From the NCBI GenBank assembly GCA_902558495.1, contig CACEEB010000002.1, positions 1 through 64,000 of the forward strand: 64,000 bases of DNA, written 5' to 3'. Both the position numbers and the translations under genes were made by a program. This document shows, piece after piece, positions 51,515 through 64,000 of this stretch. Below the pieces are notes generated by a model, which saw only the letters and a list, made by a program, of their open reading frames with translations, searched no databases and had not been told where the DNA came from. The number at the start of each line of letters is the position of its first letter. The first letter of the stretch is position 1. The stretch comes from an uncultured OM43 clade bacterium. GTDB taxonomy: Bacteria > Pseudomonadota > Gammaproteobacteria > Burkholderiales > Methylophilaceae.

Positions 51515-54500
51515 ATGAGCTATTCGTTTACCGAAAAAAAACGTATTAGGAAAAGTTTTGCAAAAAGAGAAAAAGTTCTTGAGATTCCCTATCTTTTAGC
51601 TATGCAGCTTGAGTCTTACAAGGACTTCCTTCAGAGAGAGGTCAAAGTTGACGATCGAGAAAATTCAGGTCTCGAGTCAACATTCACTTCACTTTTCCCA
51701 ATATCAAGTCATTCAGGTAATGCCAAGCTTGATTACGTTAGCTACAATCTTGGAGATGAAGTTTTTGATGTTAAAGAATGTCAGCAACGTGGATTAACAT
51801 ATGCCGTCCCATTAAGAGTAAAGGTACGCTTAACGATAATGGATAAAGAGGCTTCAGAACCAACAGTTAAGGAAGTAAAAGAGTCAGAAGTGTACATGGG
51901 CGAAATTCCATTAATGACTCAAAATGGGTCATTTGTTATTAATGGAACAGAGAGAGTTATTGTTTCGCAATTACATAGAAGTCCTGGTGTCTTTTTTGAG
52001 CATGACAAAGGAAAGACTCATAGTTCTGGAAAATTATTATTCTCTGCAAGAGTGATACCTTATCGCGGATCATGGCTTGATTTTGAATTTGATCCTAAGG
52101 ATTATTTATATTTTAGGATTGATAGAAGAAGAAAAATGCCGGTCTCAACTTTACTAAAGGCATTGGGATTATCCTCCGATGAAATCCTTTCAACTTTTTA
52201 TGATTTTGATACCTTTGAGATTAAATCGAATGCTTTTCATTTTCATTTTGTGCCCGAAAGACATCGAGGTGAAATTGCTAAGCAAGATATTAAGGATAAA
52301 AAGGGTAAGATTATTATCAATAAAGATAAACGAATTACTGTGAAGCATATTAGAGAGATTGAAAAAGCAGGAATCAAATCGATTGTGGTTGAATCAGAAT
52401 TTTTAATCGGTAAAAAAATAGCAAGTTCAATTATTGACACTAATAGTGGAGAAGTTATAGCTGATACTAATTCTGAAATTACAGAAGAATTATTACAAAA
52501 ACTATTAGACTTTAAAATTAAACAATTTAATACTCTTTATTCTAATGATTTAGATCATGGTGATTTTTTGTCACAAACTCTTGCCTCTGATGATGTGCCA
52601 GACCAATATAGCGCTAAAGTTGCTATTTATAGAATGATGCGACCTGGAGAGCCTCCTACAGAAGATTCAGTTCAAGCTTTATTCGAAGGGTTATTTTTTA
52701 ATTCAGATCGTTATGATTTATCTAATGTAGGAAGAATGAAGTTTAACAGAAGAGCTTTCCCAAAAGTCTATGATCAATATGCTGATTGGCTAAAAAGATT
52801 TTATGATAATTCTGGTAGTAAAGCAGAAATAGGAGAGGCTATATTATCTAATCAAGATATTCTTGCTGTGATTGGTCTTTTAATTGAGTTAAGAAATGGA
52901 AGAGGTGAAATTGATGACATTGATCATCTTGGAAATAGGCGTATTAGGTCTGTTGGCGAGCTCGTTGAGAATCAATTTAGAACAGGATTAGTCAGAGTTG
53001 AGAGAGCTGTAAGAGAACGTTTAGGTCAAGCAGAAGCCGATAATTTAATGCCCCATGATTTAATAAATTCGAAGCCAATTTCAAGTGCAATTAGGGAATT
53101 TTTTGGTTCTTCACAACTTTCACAGTTTATGGATCAGACAAATCCTTTGTCTGAGATTACCCATAAAAGGCGTGTTTCAGCTTTAGGACCTGGTGGCTTA
53201 ACTAGAGAAAGAGCAGGTTTTGAAGTTAGAGATGTTCATTCAACTCATTATGGAAGGGTATGTCCAATTGAAACACCAGAGGGACCAAATATTGGGTTAA
53301 TTAACTCTCTAGCCTTATTTGCAAGAACAAATAAATATGGATTCCTTGAAACTCCATATAGAAAAGTAAAGGGTGGAAAAGTAACAGCAGATATAGAATA
53401 TTTATCTGCAATAGAAGAAAGTGACTTTACTATTGCACAAGCAAATTCAGAGCTTGGTTCAAATGGTAAATTTAAAGAAGAGCTTGTTTCTTCAAGATAT
53501 AAAAATGAATTTACTATGACTGGTAGTGATGAAATTAATTATATGGATGTCGCTCCAGGGCAAATTGTTTCTGTTGCTGCATCATTGATACCTTTTCTTG
53601 AGCATGATGATGCAAATCGTGCATTGATGGGAGCAAATATGCAAAGACAGGCTGTCCCGTGTTTAAGGGCTGAAAAAGCTCTTGTTGGTACCGGGATTGA
53701 GAGAACTGTTGCCATGGATTCAGGCACTACTGTCCAGGCTACAAGAGGAGGCATAGTTGATTATGTTGATTCAAACAGAATTGTAGTAAAAGTTAATGAA
53801 AAAGAAACCTCGCAAGATGGCATTGGTGTTGATATTTATAATCTAATTAAATATACAAGATCAAATCAAAATACTAATATTAATCAAAAACCTCTAGTAA
53901 GAATTGGAGACATCATAGACCGTGGAGCAGTTATTGCTGATGGAGCCTCAACAGACTTGGGAGAGTTAGCACTTGGGCAAAATATGTTAGTTGGTTTTAT
54001 GCCATGGAATGGATATAACTTTGAAGATTCTATTTTAATTTCGGAGCGCGTTGTATCTGATGATAGGTATACCTCGATTCACATTGAAGAACTATCAGTA
54101 GTAGCGCGTGATACCAAGCTTGGTCCTGAAGAAATAACTCAGGATATTTCAAATCTCTCTGAGAGAATGATTGGTCGTTTGGATAACGCAGGAATAATCT
54201 TCATTGGTGCAGAAGTTGAAGCAGGAGATGTATTAGTTGGTAAGGTTACACCTAAAGGTGAAACACAATTAACTCCTGAAGAAAAGTTATTGAGAGCTAT
54301 TTTTGGTGAAAAAGCATCTGATGTAAAAGATACTAGCCTTAGAGTTCCATCAGGAATGACTGGAACGGTTATAGATGTTCAAGTGTTTACCAGAGAAGGA
54401 ATTGATAGAGATGATAGAGCTGAACAAATTATTAACGATCAGCTTGCTGCATATAAAAAAGATCTTGCAGACCAGTTAAGAATTGTTGAAGAAGATATTT

Positions 54501-55684
54501 TCGGTCGTATTGAGAAAATTCTTATCAACAAAACTGCCATTGGTGGACCTAAAGGTATTAAAAAGGGAGATAAGCTTACTAAAGCTAAATTAGCAGATTT
54601 AAGCAAATATGAGTGGTTTGATATCAGAATAGGAAATGATAAAGATTCCAAACAACTTGAAGCAATGACGGAAAACTTTAATTTTGCTAAAAAGGAATTT
54701 GACAGCCGTTTTGAGGAAAAGAAAAGAAAATTAACGCAAGGTGATGAACTTCCTCCAGGTGTTCAAAAAATGGTTAAAGTTTATTTAGCCGTTAAGAGAA
54801 GAATACAGCCTGGAGATAAAATGGCTGGTCGTCATGGTAATAAAGGCGTAATTTCGAAAATAGCTCCGGTTGAGGATATGCCATATATGGCAGACGGAAA
54901 GACATTAGATATTTGTCTTAATCCATTAGGTGTGCCATCTCGAATGAATATTGGCCAGATACTAGAGGTACATTTAGGATGGGCAGCAAAGGGACTAGGA
55001 GATCGTATTGATGAAATGATGAGAAATAAAACTAATATTGCTGAAGTTAAAACCTTTCTAGGAAAAATTTACAATAAATCATCTGGCAAATTAGAAGATA
55101 TTGATAGCTTAAAGGATAACGAAGTTAAAGAATTGGCAATAAATCTCTCTTCAGGAGTTCCTTTTGCAACTCCAGTCTTTGATGGAGGAGCGGAATCAGA
55201 TATTCAGCAGATGCTTGATTTAGCTTACCCTGATGATAGTGAGCATACCAAAATACTCAAATTTGCAGCAAACAAAACCCAAGTGCAGCTTTATGATGGA
55301 CGAACTGGTGATCCCTTTGAAAGACCAGTTACAGTTGGTTATATGCACGTGCTTAAACTTCATCATTTAGTAGATGACAAAATGCATGCCCGCTCAACTG
55401 GACCATATTCCTTAGTAACTCAGCAACCACTTGGAGGAAAAGCACAGTTTGGTGGCCAAAGATTTGGTGAAATGGAAGTCTGGGCATTAGAGGCATATGG
55501 AGCATCTTACACGTTACAAGAAATGCTAACAGTGAAGTCTGATGATGTAATGGGACGAACAAAAGTTTACGAAAATATTGTTAAGGGAGAACATAAAATT
55601 GATGCTGGTATGCCAGAATCGTTTAATGTTCTTACGAAAGAAATTCGTTCTTTAGCAATTGATATTGACCTTGATAGAAACTAG
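51515..55684 (+). CDS. rpoB: DNA-directed RNA polymerase subunit beta
   Basis: 1389 aa; [46 protein letters not shown]. Confidence 0.99.
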   Translation: MSYSFTEKKRIRKSFAKREKVLEIPYLLAMQLESYKDFLQREVKVDDRENSGLESTFTSLFPISSHSGNAKLDYVSYNLGDEVFDVKECQQRGLTYAVPLRVKVRLTIMDKEASEPTVKEVKESEVYMGEIPLMTQNGSFVINGTERVIVSQLHRSPGVFFEHDKGKTHSSGKLLFSARVIPYRGSWLDFEFDPKDYLYFRIDRRRKMPVSTLLKALGLSSDEILSTFYDFDTFEIKSNAFHFHFVPERHRGEIAKQDIKDKKGKIIINKDKRITVKHIREIEKAGIKSIVVESEFLIGKKIASSIIDTNSGEVIADTNSEITEELLQKLLDFKIKQFNTLYSNDLDHGDFLSQTLASDDVPDQYSAKVAIYRMMRPGEPPTEDSVQALFEGLFFNSDRYDLSNVGRMKFNRRAFPKVYDQYADWLKRFYDNSGSKAEIGEAILSNQDILAVIGLLIELRNGRGEIDDIDHLGNRRIRSVGELVENQFRTGLVRVERAVRERLGQAEADNLMPHDLINSKPISSAIREFFGSSQLSQFMDQTNPLSEITHKRRVSALGPGGLTRERAGFEVRDVHSTHYGRVCPIETPEGPNIGLINSLALFARTNKYGFLETPYRKVKGGKVTADIEYLSAIEESDFTIAQANSELGSNGKFKEELVSSRYKNEFTMTGSDEINYMDVAPGQIVSVAASLIPFLEHDDANRALMGANMQRQAVPCLRAEKALVGTGIERTVAMDSGTTVQATRGGIVDYVDSNRIVVKVNEKETSQDGIGVDIYNLIKYTRSNQNTNINQKPLVRIGDIIDRGAVIADGASTDLGELALGQNMLVGFMPWNGYNFEDSILISERVVSDDRYTSIHIEELSVVARDTKLGPEEITQDISNLSERMIGRLDNAGIIFIGAEVEAGDVLVGKVTPKGETQLTPEEKLLRAIFGEKASDVKDTSLRVPSGMTGTVIDVQVFTREGIDRDDRAEQIINDQLAAYKKDLADQLRIVEEDIFGRIEKILINKTAIGGPKGIKKGDKLTKAKLADLSKYEWFDIRIGNDKDSKQLEAMTENFNFAKKEFDSRFEEKKRKLTQGDELPPGVQKMVKVYLAVKRRIQPGDKMAGRHGNKGVISKIAPVEDMPYMADGKTLDICLNPLGVPSRMNIGQILEVHLGWAAKGLGDRIDEMMRNKTNIAEVKTFLGKIYNKSSGKLEDIDSLKDNEVKELAINLSSGVPFATPVFDGGAESDIQQMLDLAYPDDSEHTKILKFAANKTQVQLYDGRTGDPFERPVTVGYMHVLKLHHLVDDKMHARSTGPYSLVTQQPLGGKAQFGGQRFGEMEVWALEAYGASYTLQEMLTVKSDDVMGRTKVYENIVKGEHKIDAGMPESFNVLTKEIRSLAIDIDLDRN

Positions 55685-55694
55685 GAGATAGGAA

Positions 55695-58600
55695 ATGAAA
55701 GCATTATTAGATCTGTTTAAACAAACTACTCAGTCTGAAGAGTTTGACGCAATTAAAATAGCTTTGGCCTCTCCTGAAAAAATTAGGTCATGGTCATTTG
55801 GCGAAGTAAAGAAACCAGAAACTATAAATTATAGAACCTTTAAACCTGAGCGAGATGGTTTATTTTGTGCAAAGATTTTTGGACCAGTTAAAGATTATGA
55901 ATGTTTGTGTGGAAAATATAAACGATTAAAGCATAGAGGTGTTATTTGTGAAAAATGTGGCGTTGAGGTGACCTTATCAAAAGTGCGAAGAGAAAGAATG
56001 GGGCATATTGATTTAGCAAGTCCTGTCGCGCATATTTGGTTTCTTAAAAGTCTTCCTAGCAGGTTAGGTATGGTTTTAGATATTCCCCTTAGAGATATTG
56101 AGAGAGTTCTTTATTTTGAAGCTTATATGGTTGTTGACCCTGGAATGACCCCATTAACAAGAGGACAGCTTCTTACAGAGGATGATTATCTTGCTAAAGC
56201 AGAAGAATTTGGTGATGAATTTACTGCAGTAATGGGTGCGGAGGGTGTTAAAGATCTATTAAAGTCTATAAATGTTACATCCGAAATTGAAAAGATGGCA
56301 TCCGAAATGGAAGCAACTGGTTCTGAAGCAAAAATTAAGAAAATTGCAAAACGACTCAAAGTGCTTGAAGCTTTTCAAAAATCTAAGATAAAACCAGAAT
56401 GGATGATTTTAGATATTCTTCCAGTCTTACCTCCTGAATTAAGACCATTAGTTCCCTTAGACGGAGGTAGATTTGCAACTTCTGACTTAAATGATCTTTA
56501 TCGAAGAGTTATTAATCGGAATAATAGGCTAAGAAGATTGTTAGATCTAAGAGCGCCAGAAATTATTGTAAAAAATGAAAAAAGAATGCTTCAAGAGTCT
56601 GTAGATTCTTTGCTAGATAACGGTAGAAGAGGCAAAGTCATGACGGGTGCTAATAAAAGACCACTTAAATCATTAGCTGATATGATAAAAGGAAAAGGGG
56701 GAAGATTTAGACAAAACTTACTAGGTAAGCGAGTTGATTACTCCGGAAGATCAGTTATTGTTGCTGGTCCACAACTTAAGCTTCACCAATGTGGTTTACC
56801 AAAAAAAATGGCATTAGAATTATTTAAGCCTTTTATTTTTAACAAATTGGAATTACTTGGTCTCGCTACAACAATCAAAGCAGCAAAAAAGAAAGTAGAA
56901 GAGGAAGGCGCCGAAGTATGGGATATTTTAGAGGATGTCATTCGTGAACATCCAGTATTATTAAATAGGGCACCAACTCTTCATAGATTGGGTATCCAAG
57001 CTTTTGAACCAGTCTTAATTGAAGGGAAAGCAATTCAATTACATCCATTGGTTTGCGCGGCTTTTAACGCAGATTTTGACGGTGACCAGATGGCTGTTCA
57101 TGTTCCTCTCTCTCTGGAAGCACAAATGGAGGCAAGAACACTGATGTTAGCCTCCAATAATGTGCTATCTCCTGCTAACGGTGAACCTATTATTGTTCCA
57201 TCACAGGATATTGTTCTAGGTTTATATTATATGACTAGAGAAAAATTAGCTGCAAAGGGTGAAGGAATGAAGTTTGCAGATATCAATGAAGCTCGAAGAG
57301 CATATGATCAAGGTATTGTTGACCTTCATGCTCGTGTAACTGTTAGGATTGAAGAGTATGAATTAAATTTTGATAACAGTAAAACCCTTAAAGTTAATAG
57401 GTATGAGACCACTGTTGGTAGAGCACTTCTTTCAGAAATACTGCCTCATGGATTAGCTTTTGAAAATATTAATAAATCGTTAAAGAAAAAAGAAATTTCA
57501 AGATTAATTAATGTTAGTTTTAGAAAATTAGGTATTAAAGATACAGTTATCTTGGCAGATCAACTTATGTATACAGGATATAAATTTGCCACTAAAGCTG
57601 GCATGTCAGTTACTGTTCATGATATGTTAGTCCCAGCAGAGAAAGTCGATTTAATTTCTGATGCTGACCGAGAGGTTTTAGAGATTGAAAATCAATATTC
57701 ATCAGGTCTTGTAACACAGGGTGAGAGATACAATAAAGTAGTTGATATCTGGGGACGTGCTGGCGATAAGATTGCTGATGCAATGATGAGGCAATTGAAG
57801 GAAGAAGTAGTCTTTGGACAAGATGGTAAAAAAGTTAAAGATGAAAAAGGAAATGATCTAAAACAGGAGTCTTTTAATGCCATATATATGATGGCAGACT
57901 CAGGTGCTAGAGGATCTGCAGCTCAAGTAAGACAATTAGCAGGTATGAGAGGTTTAATGGCTCGTCCTGACGGATCAATTATTGAAACGCCAATTAAAGC
58001 AAATTTTAGAGATGGTTTAAATGTTCTTCAATACTTTATATCCACACATGGAGCAAGGAAAGGACTTGCAGACACTGCTTTAAAAACAGCTAACTCAGGT
58101 TATCTTACAAGACGTCTTGTAGATGTAACTCAAGATCTTGTTGTACAAGAACATGATTGTGGTACAGATGATGGTTTATTTACTAAAGCACTTATTAAAG
58201 GTGGAGAAATTGTTGAACCTTTAGGAGACAGGATACTTGGTAGAGTCTGTGCAATAGATATAATTAATCCAGAAAACCAAGAAATTTTGTATCCAGCTGG
58301 AACATTATTAGCTGAAGATGAAGTTGAAAAAATAGAAAGTCTGGGCATTGATGAAGTTAAAGTTAGAACAGCATTAACTTGTGCTACAAGGTATGGAATT
58401 TGTTCTAAATGCTATGGTCGTGATCTTGGTCGAGGCAATTTAATTAATCAAGGTGAGGCTGTTGGTGTTATAGCAGCGCAATCAATTGGTGAACCTGGAA
58501 CTCAACTTACAATGAGAACTTTTCATATAGGTGGGGCAGTATCAAGAGCTGCATCAGTTAGCCAAATTGAAGGAAAATCAACAGGTACTGTCAGATTTAC

Positions 58601-59990
58601 TTCAACCATGCGATATGTAACTAATGCGAGAGATGAAAAAGTAGTTATTTCAAGAAATGGTGAATTTTTAATTGAGGATGATGCAGGAAGGGAAAGAGAA
58701 AGACACAAAGTCCCTTATGGAGCAACTTTACTAGTTAATGATTCTAAACCAATTAAAGTTGGTGAAGTAATGGCAACATGGGATCCACATACAAGACCAA
58801 TTATTTCTGAGTATGCTGGACAGGTAAAGTTTGAAAATGTTGAGGAAGGCATTACTGTATCTAAACAGATAGATGAGGTAACTGGATTATCATCTTTGGT
58901 TGTTATCGAGTCCAAAGCCAAGGCAGGTCAATCCAAAGGCACAAGACCTCAAATAAAATTATTAGATAATAAGGGCGCGGAAGTTAAGCTAGAATCTTCT
59001 GATAATTCAGTAAGTGTTACTTTTCAGTTGGGATATATTATTACTGTTACTGACAATCAAGATGTTCAAGTTGGTGACGTTTTAGCAAGGATCCCTCAAG
59101 AGTCATCAAAAACAAGAGATATAACAGGTGGCTTACCTAGAGTGGCAGAGCTATTTGAAGCACGCTCACCTAAAGATGCTGGAGTTTTAGCAGAGCTTAC
59201 TGGAACTGTATCTTTTGGAAAAGACACTAAAGGTAAACAGAGGTTAGTTATTACTGATGCTGACGGTGAAGCTAAAGAATTTTTAATCCCGAAAGATAAG
59301 CACGTTACTGCTCACGACGGCCAAATTGTTACTCAAGGTGAAGTTATTGTAGATGGGCCAGCTGATCCAGCAGATATCTTAAGACTTCAAGGTAGAGAAG
59401 CATTAGCAAGATATATTATTGATGAAGTTCAAGATGTTTATCGACTTCAAGGTGTAAAAATAAATGATAAACATATTGAGGTAATAGTCAGGCAAATGCT
59501 AAGAAGAGTAAGGATTACTGATAAAGGAGATACTAATTTTATTCAAGGAGAAGAATTAGAGAGAGCTGAAGTGCTTACAGCTAATGAATCTATTTTAGAG
59601 GAAGAAAAGAAACCAGCGAAGTTTGAATATGTATTAAAAGGAATAACAAAGGCCTCACTAGCTACTGATTCATTTATTTCAGCTGCATCATTCCAAGAAA
59701 CTACCAGAGTATTAACGGAAGCAGCTATTTTGGGTAAAAGAGATGATTTAAGAGGACTTAAAGAAAATGTGATTGTAGGTAGATTAATACCTGCAGGATC
59801 TGGCATGGCTCACCACTCAAACAGAAAAGAAGCAGCAAGAATTAAAGCTGAAGAATCTGAAAAGAGTGCTGAAATGACAAGCCTAGAAAAAGCTGAAGCA
59901 ATTTTTGCTCCTGAGGAGGAAGCTCAGCCTGATTCAGAGAGTGAGTCAAATTCAGGAGATAGCCCTGAAATAGAGATACCAACTGAATAA
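55695..59990 (+). CDS. rpoC: DNA-directed RNA polymerase subunit beta'
   Basis: 1431 aa; N-terminal zinc ribbon [34 protein letters not shown] active site. Confidence 0.99.
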   Translation: MKALLDLFKQTTQSEEFDAIKIALASPEKIRSWSFGEVKKPETINYRTFKPERDGLFCAKIFGPVKDYECLCGKYKRLKHRGVICEKCGVEVTLSKVRRERMGHIDLASPVAHIWFLKSLPSRLGMVLDIPLRDIERVLYFEAYMVVDPGMTPLTRGQLLTEDDYLAKAEEFGDEFTAVMGAEGVKDLLKSINVTSEIEKMASEMEATGSEAKIKKIAKRLKVLEAFQKSKIKPEWMILDILPVLPPELRPLVPLDGGRFATSDLNDLYRRVINRNNRLRRLLDLRAPEIIVKNEKRMLQESVDSLLDNGRRGKVMTGANKRPLKSLADMIKGKGGRFRQNLLGKRVDYSGRSVIVAGPQLKLHQCGLPKKMALELFKPFIFNKLELLGLATTIKAAKKKVEEEGAEVWDILEDVIREHPVLLNRAPTLHRLGIQAFEPVLIEGKAIQLHPLVCAAFNADFDGDQMAVHVPLSLEAQMEARTLMLASNNVLSPANGEPIIVPSQDIVLGLYYMTREKLAAKGEGMKFADINEARRAYDQGIVDLHARVTVRIEEYELNFDNSKTLKVNRYETTVGRALLSEILPHGLAFENINKSLKKKEISRLINVSFRKLGIKDTVILADQLMYTGYKFATKAGMSVTVHDMLVPAEKVDLISDADREVLEIENQYSSGLVTQGERYNKVVDIWGRAGDKIADAMMRQLKEEVVFGQDGKKVKDEKGNDLKQESFNAIYMMADSGARGSAAQVRQLAGMRGLMARPDGSIIETPIKANFRDGLNVLQYFISTHGARKGLADTALKTANSGYLTRRLVDVTQDLVVQEHDCGTDDGLFTKALIKGGEIVEPLGDRILGRVCAIDIINPENQEILYPAGTLLAEDEVEKIESLGIDEVKVRTALTCATRYGICSKCYGRDLGRGNLINQGEAVGVIAAQSIGEPGTQLTMRTFHIGGAVSRAASVSQIEGKSTGTVRFTSTMRYVTNARDEKVVISRNGEFLIEDDAGRERERHKVPYGATLLVNDSKPIKVGEVMATWDPHTRPIISEYAGQVKFENVEEGITVSKQIDEVTGLSSLVVIESKAKAGQSKGTRPQIKLLDNKGAEVKLESSDNSVSVTFQLGYIITVTDNQDVQVGDVLARIPQESSKTRDITGGLPRVAELFEARSPKDAGVLAELTGTVSFGKDTKGKQRLVITDADGEAKEFLIPKDKHVTAHDGQIVTQGEVIVDGPADPADILRLQGREALARYIIDEVQDVYRLQGVKINDKHIEVIVRQMLRRVRITDKGDTNFIQGEELERAEVLTANESILEEEKKPAKFEYVLKGITKASLATDSFISAASFQETTRVLTEAAILGKRDDLRGLKENVIVGRLIPAGSGMAHHSNRKEAARIKAEESEKSAEMTSLEKAEAIFAPEEEAQPDSESESNSGDSPEIEIPTE

Positions 59991-59997
59991 ATTTTGG

Positions 59998-60026
59998 TTG
60001 ACAATATGTCAGAAGCAAAATACAAT
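59998..60026 (+). promoter_or_regulatory. Sigma70-type promoter of the str operon
   Basis: TTGACA, 17-bp spacer, TACAAT; about 70 nt upstream of rpsL in a 105-bp gap. Confidence 0.8.
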
Positions 60027-60095
60027 TCTCGCCTTTTCAACGTAAGTGTGAAGAGACGTTTTTTTATAATATTTAACTAAAAATAAGGATAGGTA

Positions 60096-60473
60096 ATGCC
60101 TACAGTAAATCAGTTAATTCGTAAGCCAAGAAAGAGAATTATTGAAAAAAGCAAGGTCCCAGCATTAGAAGCATCTCCTCAAAAAAGAGGTGTTTGTACT
60201 CGTGTTTATACTACAACACCAAAGAAACCTAATTCGGCCTTAAGAAAAGTAGCAAAAGTAAGGCTTACAACTGGATACGAAGTAATTAGTTATATTGGTG
60301 GAGAGGGACATAACCTCCAAGAACATTCCGTTGTTTTACTTCGTGGAGGTCGTGTTAAAGATCTTCCAGGTGTTAGATATCATATGGTTCGAGGAAGTCT
60401 TGATACAGCTGGAGTTAAAGATAGAAGACAATCACGATCAAAATATGGTGCAAAACGCCCAAAAGAAGCTTAA
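60096..60473 (+). CDS. rpsL: 30S ribosomal protein S12
   Basis: [33 protein letters not shown]. Confidence 0.99.
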   Translation: MPTVNQLIRKPRKRIIEKSKVPALEASPQKRGVCTRVYTTTPKKPNSALRKVAKVRLTTGYEVISYIGGEGHNLQEHSVVLLRGGRVKDLPGVRYHMVRGSLDTAGVKDRRQSRSKYGAKRPKEA

Positions 60474-60496
60474 ATTAATTTTAAAGGTTACTTGAT

Positions 60497-60967
60497 ATGC
60501 CAAGAAGAAGAGAAGTTCCAAAAAGAGAGATTCTACAAGACCCGAAATTTGGAAGCCAAGAGGTTTCTAAGTTTGTTAATGTGTTGATGGTCAGTGGGAA
60601 AAAATCAGTTGCTGAAAGAATTATTTATGGAGCCTTTGACCAAGTTCAAACTAAAAGTGGTAAAGATCCTATAGAGATATTTTCACTAGCTATAGATAAT
60701 CTTAGACCTCTAGTAGAAGTAAAGAGTAGAAGAGTTGGTGGCGCAAATTATCAAGTTCCTGTCGAAGTAAGACCTCAAAGAAGATCTGCACTTGCCATGC
60801 GATGGCTTAAAGAGGCTGCAGTTAAAAGAGGTGAAAAATCTATGGATTTAAGATTAGCAGCTGAAATTTTAGAAGCATCTGAAAATAAGGGTGCTGCAAT
60901 GAAAAAAAGAGAAGAAGTGCATAGAATGGCTGAAGCAAATAAAGCTTTTTCACATTTCCGTTTTTAA
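60497..60967 (+). CDS. rpsG: 30S ribosomal protein S7
   Basis: [20 protein letters not shown]. Confidence 0.99.
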   Translation: MPRRREVPKREILQDPKFGSQEVSKFVNVLMVSGKKSVAERIIYGAFDQVQTKSGKDPIEIFSLAIDNLRPLVEVKSRRVGGANYQVPVEVRPQRRSALAMRWLKEAAVKRGEKSMDLRLAAEILEASENKGAAMKKREEVHRMAEANKAFSHFRF

Positions 60968-60991
60968 TTTAATAAGCAAAAGGTTAATTAA

Positions 60992-63082
60992 GTGGCTCGT
61001 AAAACTCCCATAAATAGATATAGAAACATTGGTATCAGTGCTCATATTGATGCTGGAAAAACTACTACTACCGAGAGAATACTTTTGTATACAGGTATTA
61101 CTCATAAAATTGGTGAAGTACATGATGGTGCGGCAACAATGGACTGGATGGAGCAAGAGCAAGAGAGAGGTATAACAATTACTTCAGCAGCTACAACCTG
61201 TTTTTGGAGTGGTATGGGGCAACAATTTGACGAGCATAGAATTAATATAATCGATACACCTGGGCACGTAGACTTTACTATTGAGGTTGAAAGGTCTATG
61301 CGTGTTCTTGATGGTGCATGCATGGTTTATTGTGCTGTGGGTGGAGTCCAACCACAGTCCGAAACAGTTTGGAGGCAAGCAAATAAATACCAAGTACCGA
61401 GAATGGCTTTTGTTAACAAAATGGATAGAGCAGGCGCTGATTTTTTCAAATGTCATGATCAAATGAAATCTAGACTCAAGGCTAATCCAATTCCAATTCA
61501 AGTTCCTATAGGTGCAGCAGAGACTTTTACTGGTGTAGTGGACCTAGTAAAGATGAAAGAGATTATATGGAATGAGGCTGATAATGGTGTGACTTTTGAG
61601 TATAAAGATATTAGAGATGAATTAAAGGTCGAATGCCAAAAATGGCGAGATAATATGCTTGAGTCCGCAGCAGAGGCAAACGAGGACTTAATGAATAAGT
61701 ATTTAGAATCTGGTGATTTATCAGAGGAAGAAATTAAAAAAGGCTTAAGAATAAGAACAATAAGCAATGAGATAGTACCCATGCTATGTGGCTCAGCTTT
61801 TAAGAATAAGGGTGTGCAGGCCATGCTTGATTCTGTAATTGAGTTAATGCCTTCACCTTCTGATGTTCCTGCTATTAATGGTGTAGACGAGCTTGATAAA
61901 CCGGTTACTCGAGAAGCATCTGATGACACAGATTTCTCAGCATTAGCATTTAAAATAATGACAGATCCATTTGTTGGTCAACTTATATTCTTCAGAGCAT
62001 ACTCAGGTGTTGTTAATGCTGGAGATACTATTTATAACCCAGTAAAAGGAAAGAAGGAAAGAATAGGTCGAATTTTGCAAATGCATGCTAATAATCGAGA
62101 AGAAATTAAAGAAGTAAGAGCTGGTGATATTGCAGCTGCAGTTGGTTTAAAAGATGTTACAACTGGAGATACTCTTTGTAATGAAAAAGCGGCAGTTATT
62201 CTAGAACGAATGGTTTTTCCAGATCCTGTTATTCATGTTGCGGTTGAGCCAAAAACAAAAGCAGATCAAGAGAAAATGGGTATAGCCCTAGGAAGATTAG
62301 CACAAGAAGATCCATCTTTTAGAGTGAAAACTGATGAAGAAACAAATCAAACTATTATTTCAGGTATGGGAGAGTTACATCTTGAAATTCTCGTAGATAG
62401 AATGAAGAGAGAATTTGCGGTCGATGCTAATATTGGGTCTCCTCAAGTTGCCTACAGAGAGGCAATTAAAAAATCTGTAGAGCAAGAAGGTAAATTTGTT
62501 AAGCAATCTGGTGGTAAAGGTCAATACGGCCATGTTAATTTAAGAATTGAACCTAACGAAACTGGAAAAGGCTATGAGTTTATCGATGAAATTAAAGGTG
62601 GAGCTGTTCCAAGAGAATTTATCCCAGCTGTTGATAAGGGGCTCAAAGAAACTATTAAAGCAGGAGTCCTAGCAGGTTATCCAATTGAAGATGTTAAAGT
62701 AACGCTTTATGATGGTTCTTATCATGATGTTGACTCTAATGAAAATGCGTTTAAAATGGCTGCTTCTTTCGCATTTAAAGATGGGTGTAAGAAAGCAGAC
62801 CCAATTCTTCTAGAGCCTATGATGGCGGTTGAAGTTGAAACACCTGAGGAGTACATGGGTGACATAATGGGTGATTTATCTTCTCGACGTGGAATTGTTC
62901 AAGGTATGGAAGACAATGCAACTGGAAAGGTTATCAGAACGGAAGTCCCATTAGCAGAGATGTTTGGATATTCAACTGTTGTAAGATCGCTTTCACAAGG
63001 TCGAGCTACTTACTCAATGGAATTTAAACATTACGCGGAAGCACCCAGAAATATTGCTGATGCGGTAATTAATAAACAATAA
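60992..63082 (+). CDS. fusA: Elongation factor G (GTG start)
   Basis: [46 protein letters not shown]. Confidence 0.99.
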   Translation: MARKTPINRYRNIGISAHIDAGKTTTTERILLYTGITHKIGEVHDGAATMDWMEQEQERGITITSAATTCFWSGMGQQFDEHRINIIDTPGHVDFTIEVERSMRVLDGACMVYCAVGGVQPQSETVWRQANKYQVPRMAFVNKMDRAGADFFKCHDQMKSRLKANPIPIQVPIGAAETFTGVVDLVKMKEIIWNEADNGVTFEYKDIRDELKVECQKWRDNMLESAAEANEDLMNKYLESGDLSEEEIKKGLRIRTISNEIVPMLCGSAFKNKGVQAMLDSVIELMPSPSDVPAINGVDELDKPVTREASDDTDFSALAFKIMTDPFVGQLIFFRAYSGVVNAGDTIYNPVKGKKERIGRILQMHANNREEIKEVRAGDIAAAVGLKDVTTGDTLCNEKAAVILERMVFPDPVIHVAVEPKTKADQEKMGIALGRLAQEDPSFRVKTDEETNQTIISGMGELHLEILVDRMKREFAVDANIGSPQVAYREAIKKSVEQEGKFVKQSGGKGQYGHVNLRIEPNETGKGYEFIDEIKGGAVPREFIPAVDKGLKETIKAGVLAGYPIEDVKVTLYDGSYHDVDSNENAFKMAASFAFKDGCKKADPILLEPMMAVEVETPEEYMGDIMGDLSSRRGIVQGMEDNATGKVIRTEVPLAEMFGYSTVVRSLSQGRATYSMEFKHYAEAPRNIADAVINKQ

Positions 63083-63109
63083 TATTTAAGAGAACAAAGG
63101 AAAAAGATT

Positions 63110-64000
63110 ATGGCTAAAGGTAAATTTGAGCGTACCAAACCACATGTTAACGTAGGGACCATTGGTCACGTTGATCATGGTAAAACTACACTTACTGCCG
63201 CGATTTCGACAGTACTAACCAAAAAATTCGGCGGTGATAAAAAAGATTTCGCTGAAATTGATTCAGCACCCGAAGAAAAAGCACGTGGTATAACCATTAA
63301 TACGTCGCATGTAGAATACGAAACAGAAACACGTCATTACGCTCACGTTGATTGCCCTGGCCACGCTGATTATGTAAAAAATATGATTACTGGTGCCGCT
63401 CAAATGGATGGTGCAATTCTTGTGTGCTCTGCTGCTGATGGACCAATGCCGCAAACTCGTGAGCATATCCTTTTATCTCGTCAAGTTGGTGTGCCACATA
63501 TTGTGGTATTCCTCAACAAAGCCGATATGGTAGATGACAAAGAATTACTGGAGCTTGTTGAAATGGAAGTACGTGAATTATTGAGTAAATATGATTTCCC
63601 TGGTGATGATATTCCTATTGTTATGGGTTCTGCATTAAAGGCATTGGAAGGAGATTCTTCTGATATTGGTGAACCAGCTATCCTTAAATTAGCTGAAGCA
63701 TTAGATAGCTACATACCAGAACCTAAGCGTGCTGTTGATGGCGATTTCTTGATGCCAGTTGAGGACGTATTCTCAATTTCTGGAAGAGGTACCGTTGTAA
63801 CAGGTCGTGTGGAAAGAGGAGTTGTAAAAGTTAACGAAGAAATTGAAATTGTGGGATTAAAAGCATCAGAAACAACCACGTGTACTGGTGTTGAAATGTT
63901 CCGCAAGCTTCTTGATCAAGGTCAAGCGGGGGATAACGTTGGTGTATTACTTCGTGGCACAAAACGTGAAGATGTTGAGCGTGGTCAAGTGCTATGTAAA
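63110..64000 (+). CDS. tuf: Elongation factor Tu (copy 2), 3' truncated by window edge
   Basis: Same sequence as copy 1 at 46870 onward; follows fusA in the str operon. Confidence 0.99.
   Translation, partial: MAKGKFERTKPHVNVGTIGHVDHGKTTLTAAISTVLTKKFGGDKKDFAEIDSAPEEKARGITINTSHVEYETETRHYAHVDCPGHADYVKNMITGAAQMDGAILVCSAADGPMPQTREHILLSRQVGVPHIVVFLNKADMVDDKELLELVEMEVRELLSKYDFPGDDIPIVMGSALKALEGDSSDIGEPAILKLAEALDSYIPEPKRAVDGDFLMPVEDVFSISGRGTVVTGRVERGVVKVNEEIEIVGLKASETTTCTGVEMFRKLLDQGQAGDNVGVLLRGTKREDVERGQVLCK

Noticed and set aside
59543-59806. Antisense ORFs in rpoC/rpoB and other long genes (60-90 aa)
   Set aside because: Chance open frames opposite long conserved genes; no independent coding evidence.
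60039-60065. AACGT...ACGTT plus T-tract upstream of rpsL as an attenuator
   Set aside because: The stem is only 5 bp with a 12-nt loop, too weak to call by eye.
63093-64000. Long direct repeat as a mobile element or segmental duplication
   Set aside because: It is the second tuf gene in the standard str operon position after fusA.

Overview
The window is a compact, AT-rich chromosomal segment made almost entirely of core housekeeping genes. Gene order and content fit a streamlined betaproteobacterium; a Methylophilales / OM43-like lineage is my inference from recall, not from a search. From left to right it contains: a BepA-like M48 protease (5' truncated), ahpCF, hda/purM, an rsmB-like methylase, a DAACS symporter, an RND efflux pump with ampD, lptFG, pepA-holC, gcvH, a PBP7-like endopeptidase, topA, trmB, engB, cytochrome c4 with System II cytochrome c biogenesis (resB/ccsA), mlaFEDCB with a YadGH-like ABC exporter, ibaG-grxD-murA, a full hisGDCBHAFIE cluster, hinT, tatABC, petABC, sspAB, a Thr-Tyr-Gly-Thr tRNA cluster, tuf, tRNA-Trp, secE-nusG-rplKAJL-rpoBC, rpsL-rpsG-fusA and a second tuf (3' truncated). 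I see no mobile elements, CRISPR arrays, prophage or defence islands. The most interesting signal is hisH. It is split by a one-base frameshift exactly at an A9 tract inside an otherwise intact histidine operon, so it is a candidate for transcriptional-slippage rescue, a recent lesion, or a homopolymer sequencing error. Other notable signals: all six convergent gene pairs overlap at their 3' ends; the two tuf copies are identical for at least 908 bp including the RBS; two long perfect hairpins lie between rplL and rpoB; and some neighbours expected from related loci (purN, mlaA, gcvT/gcvP) are absent. I did not find convincing evidence of an undescribed multi-gene system.
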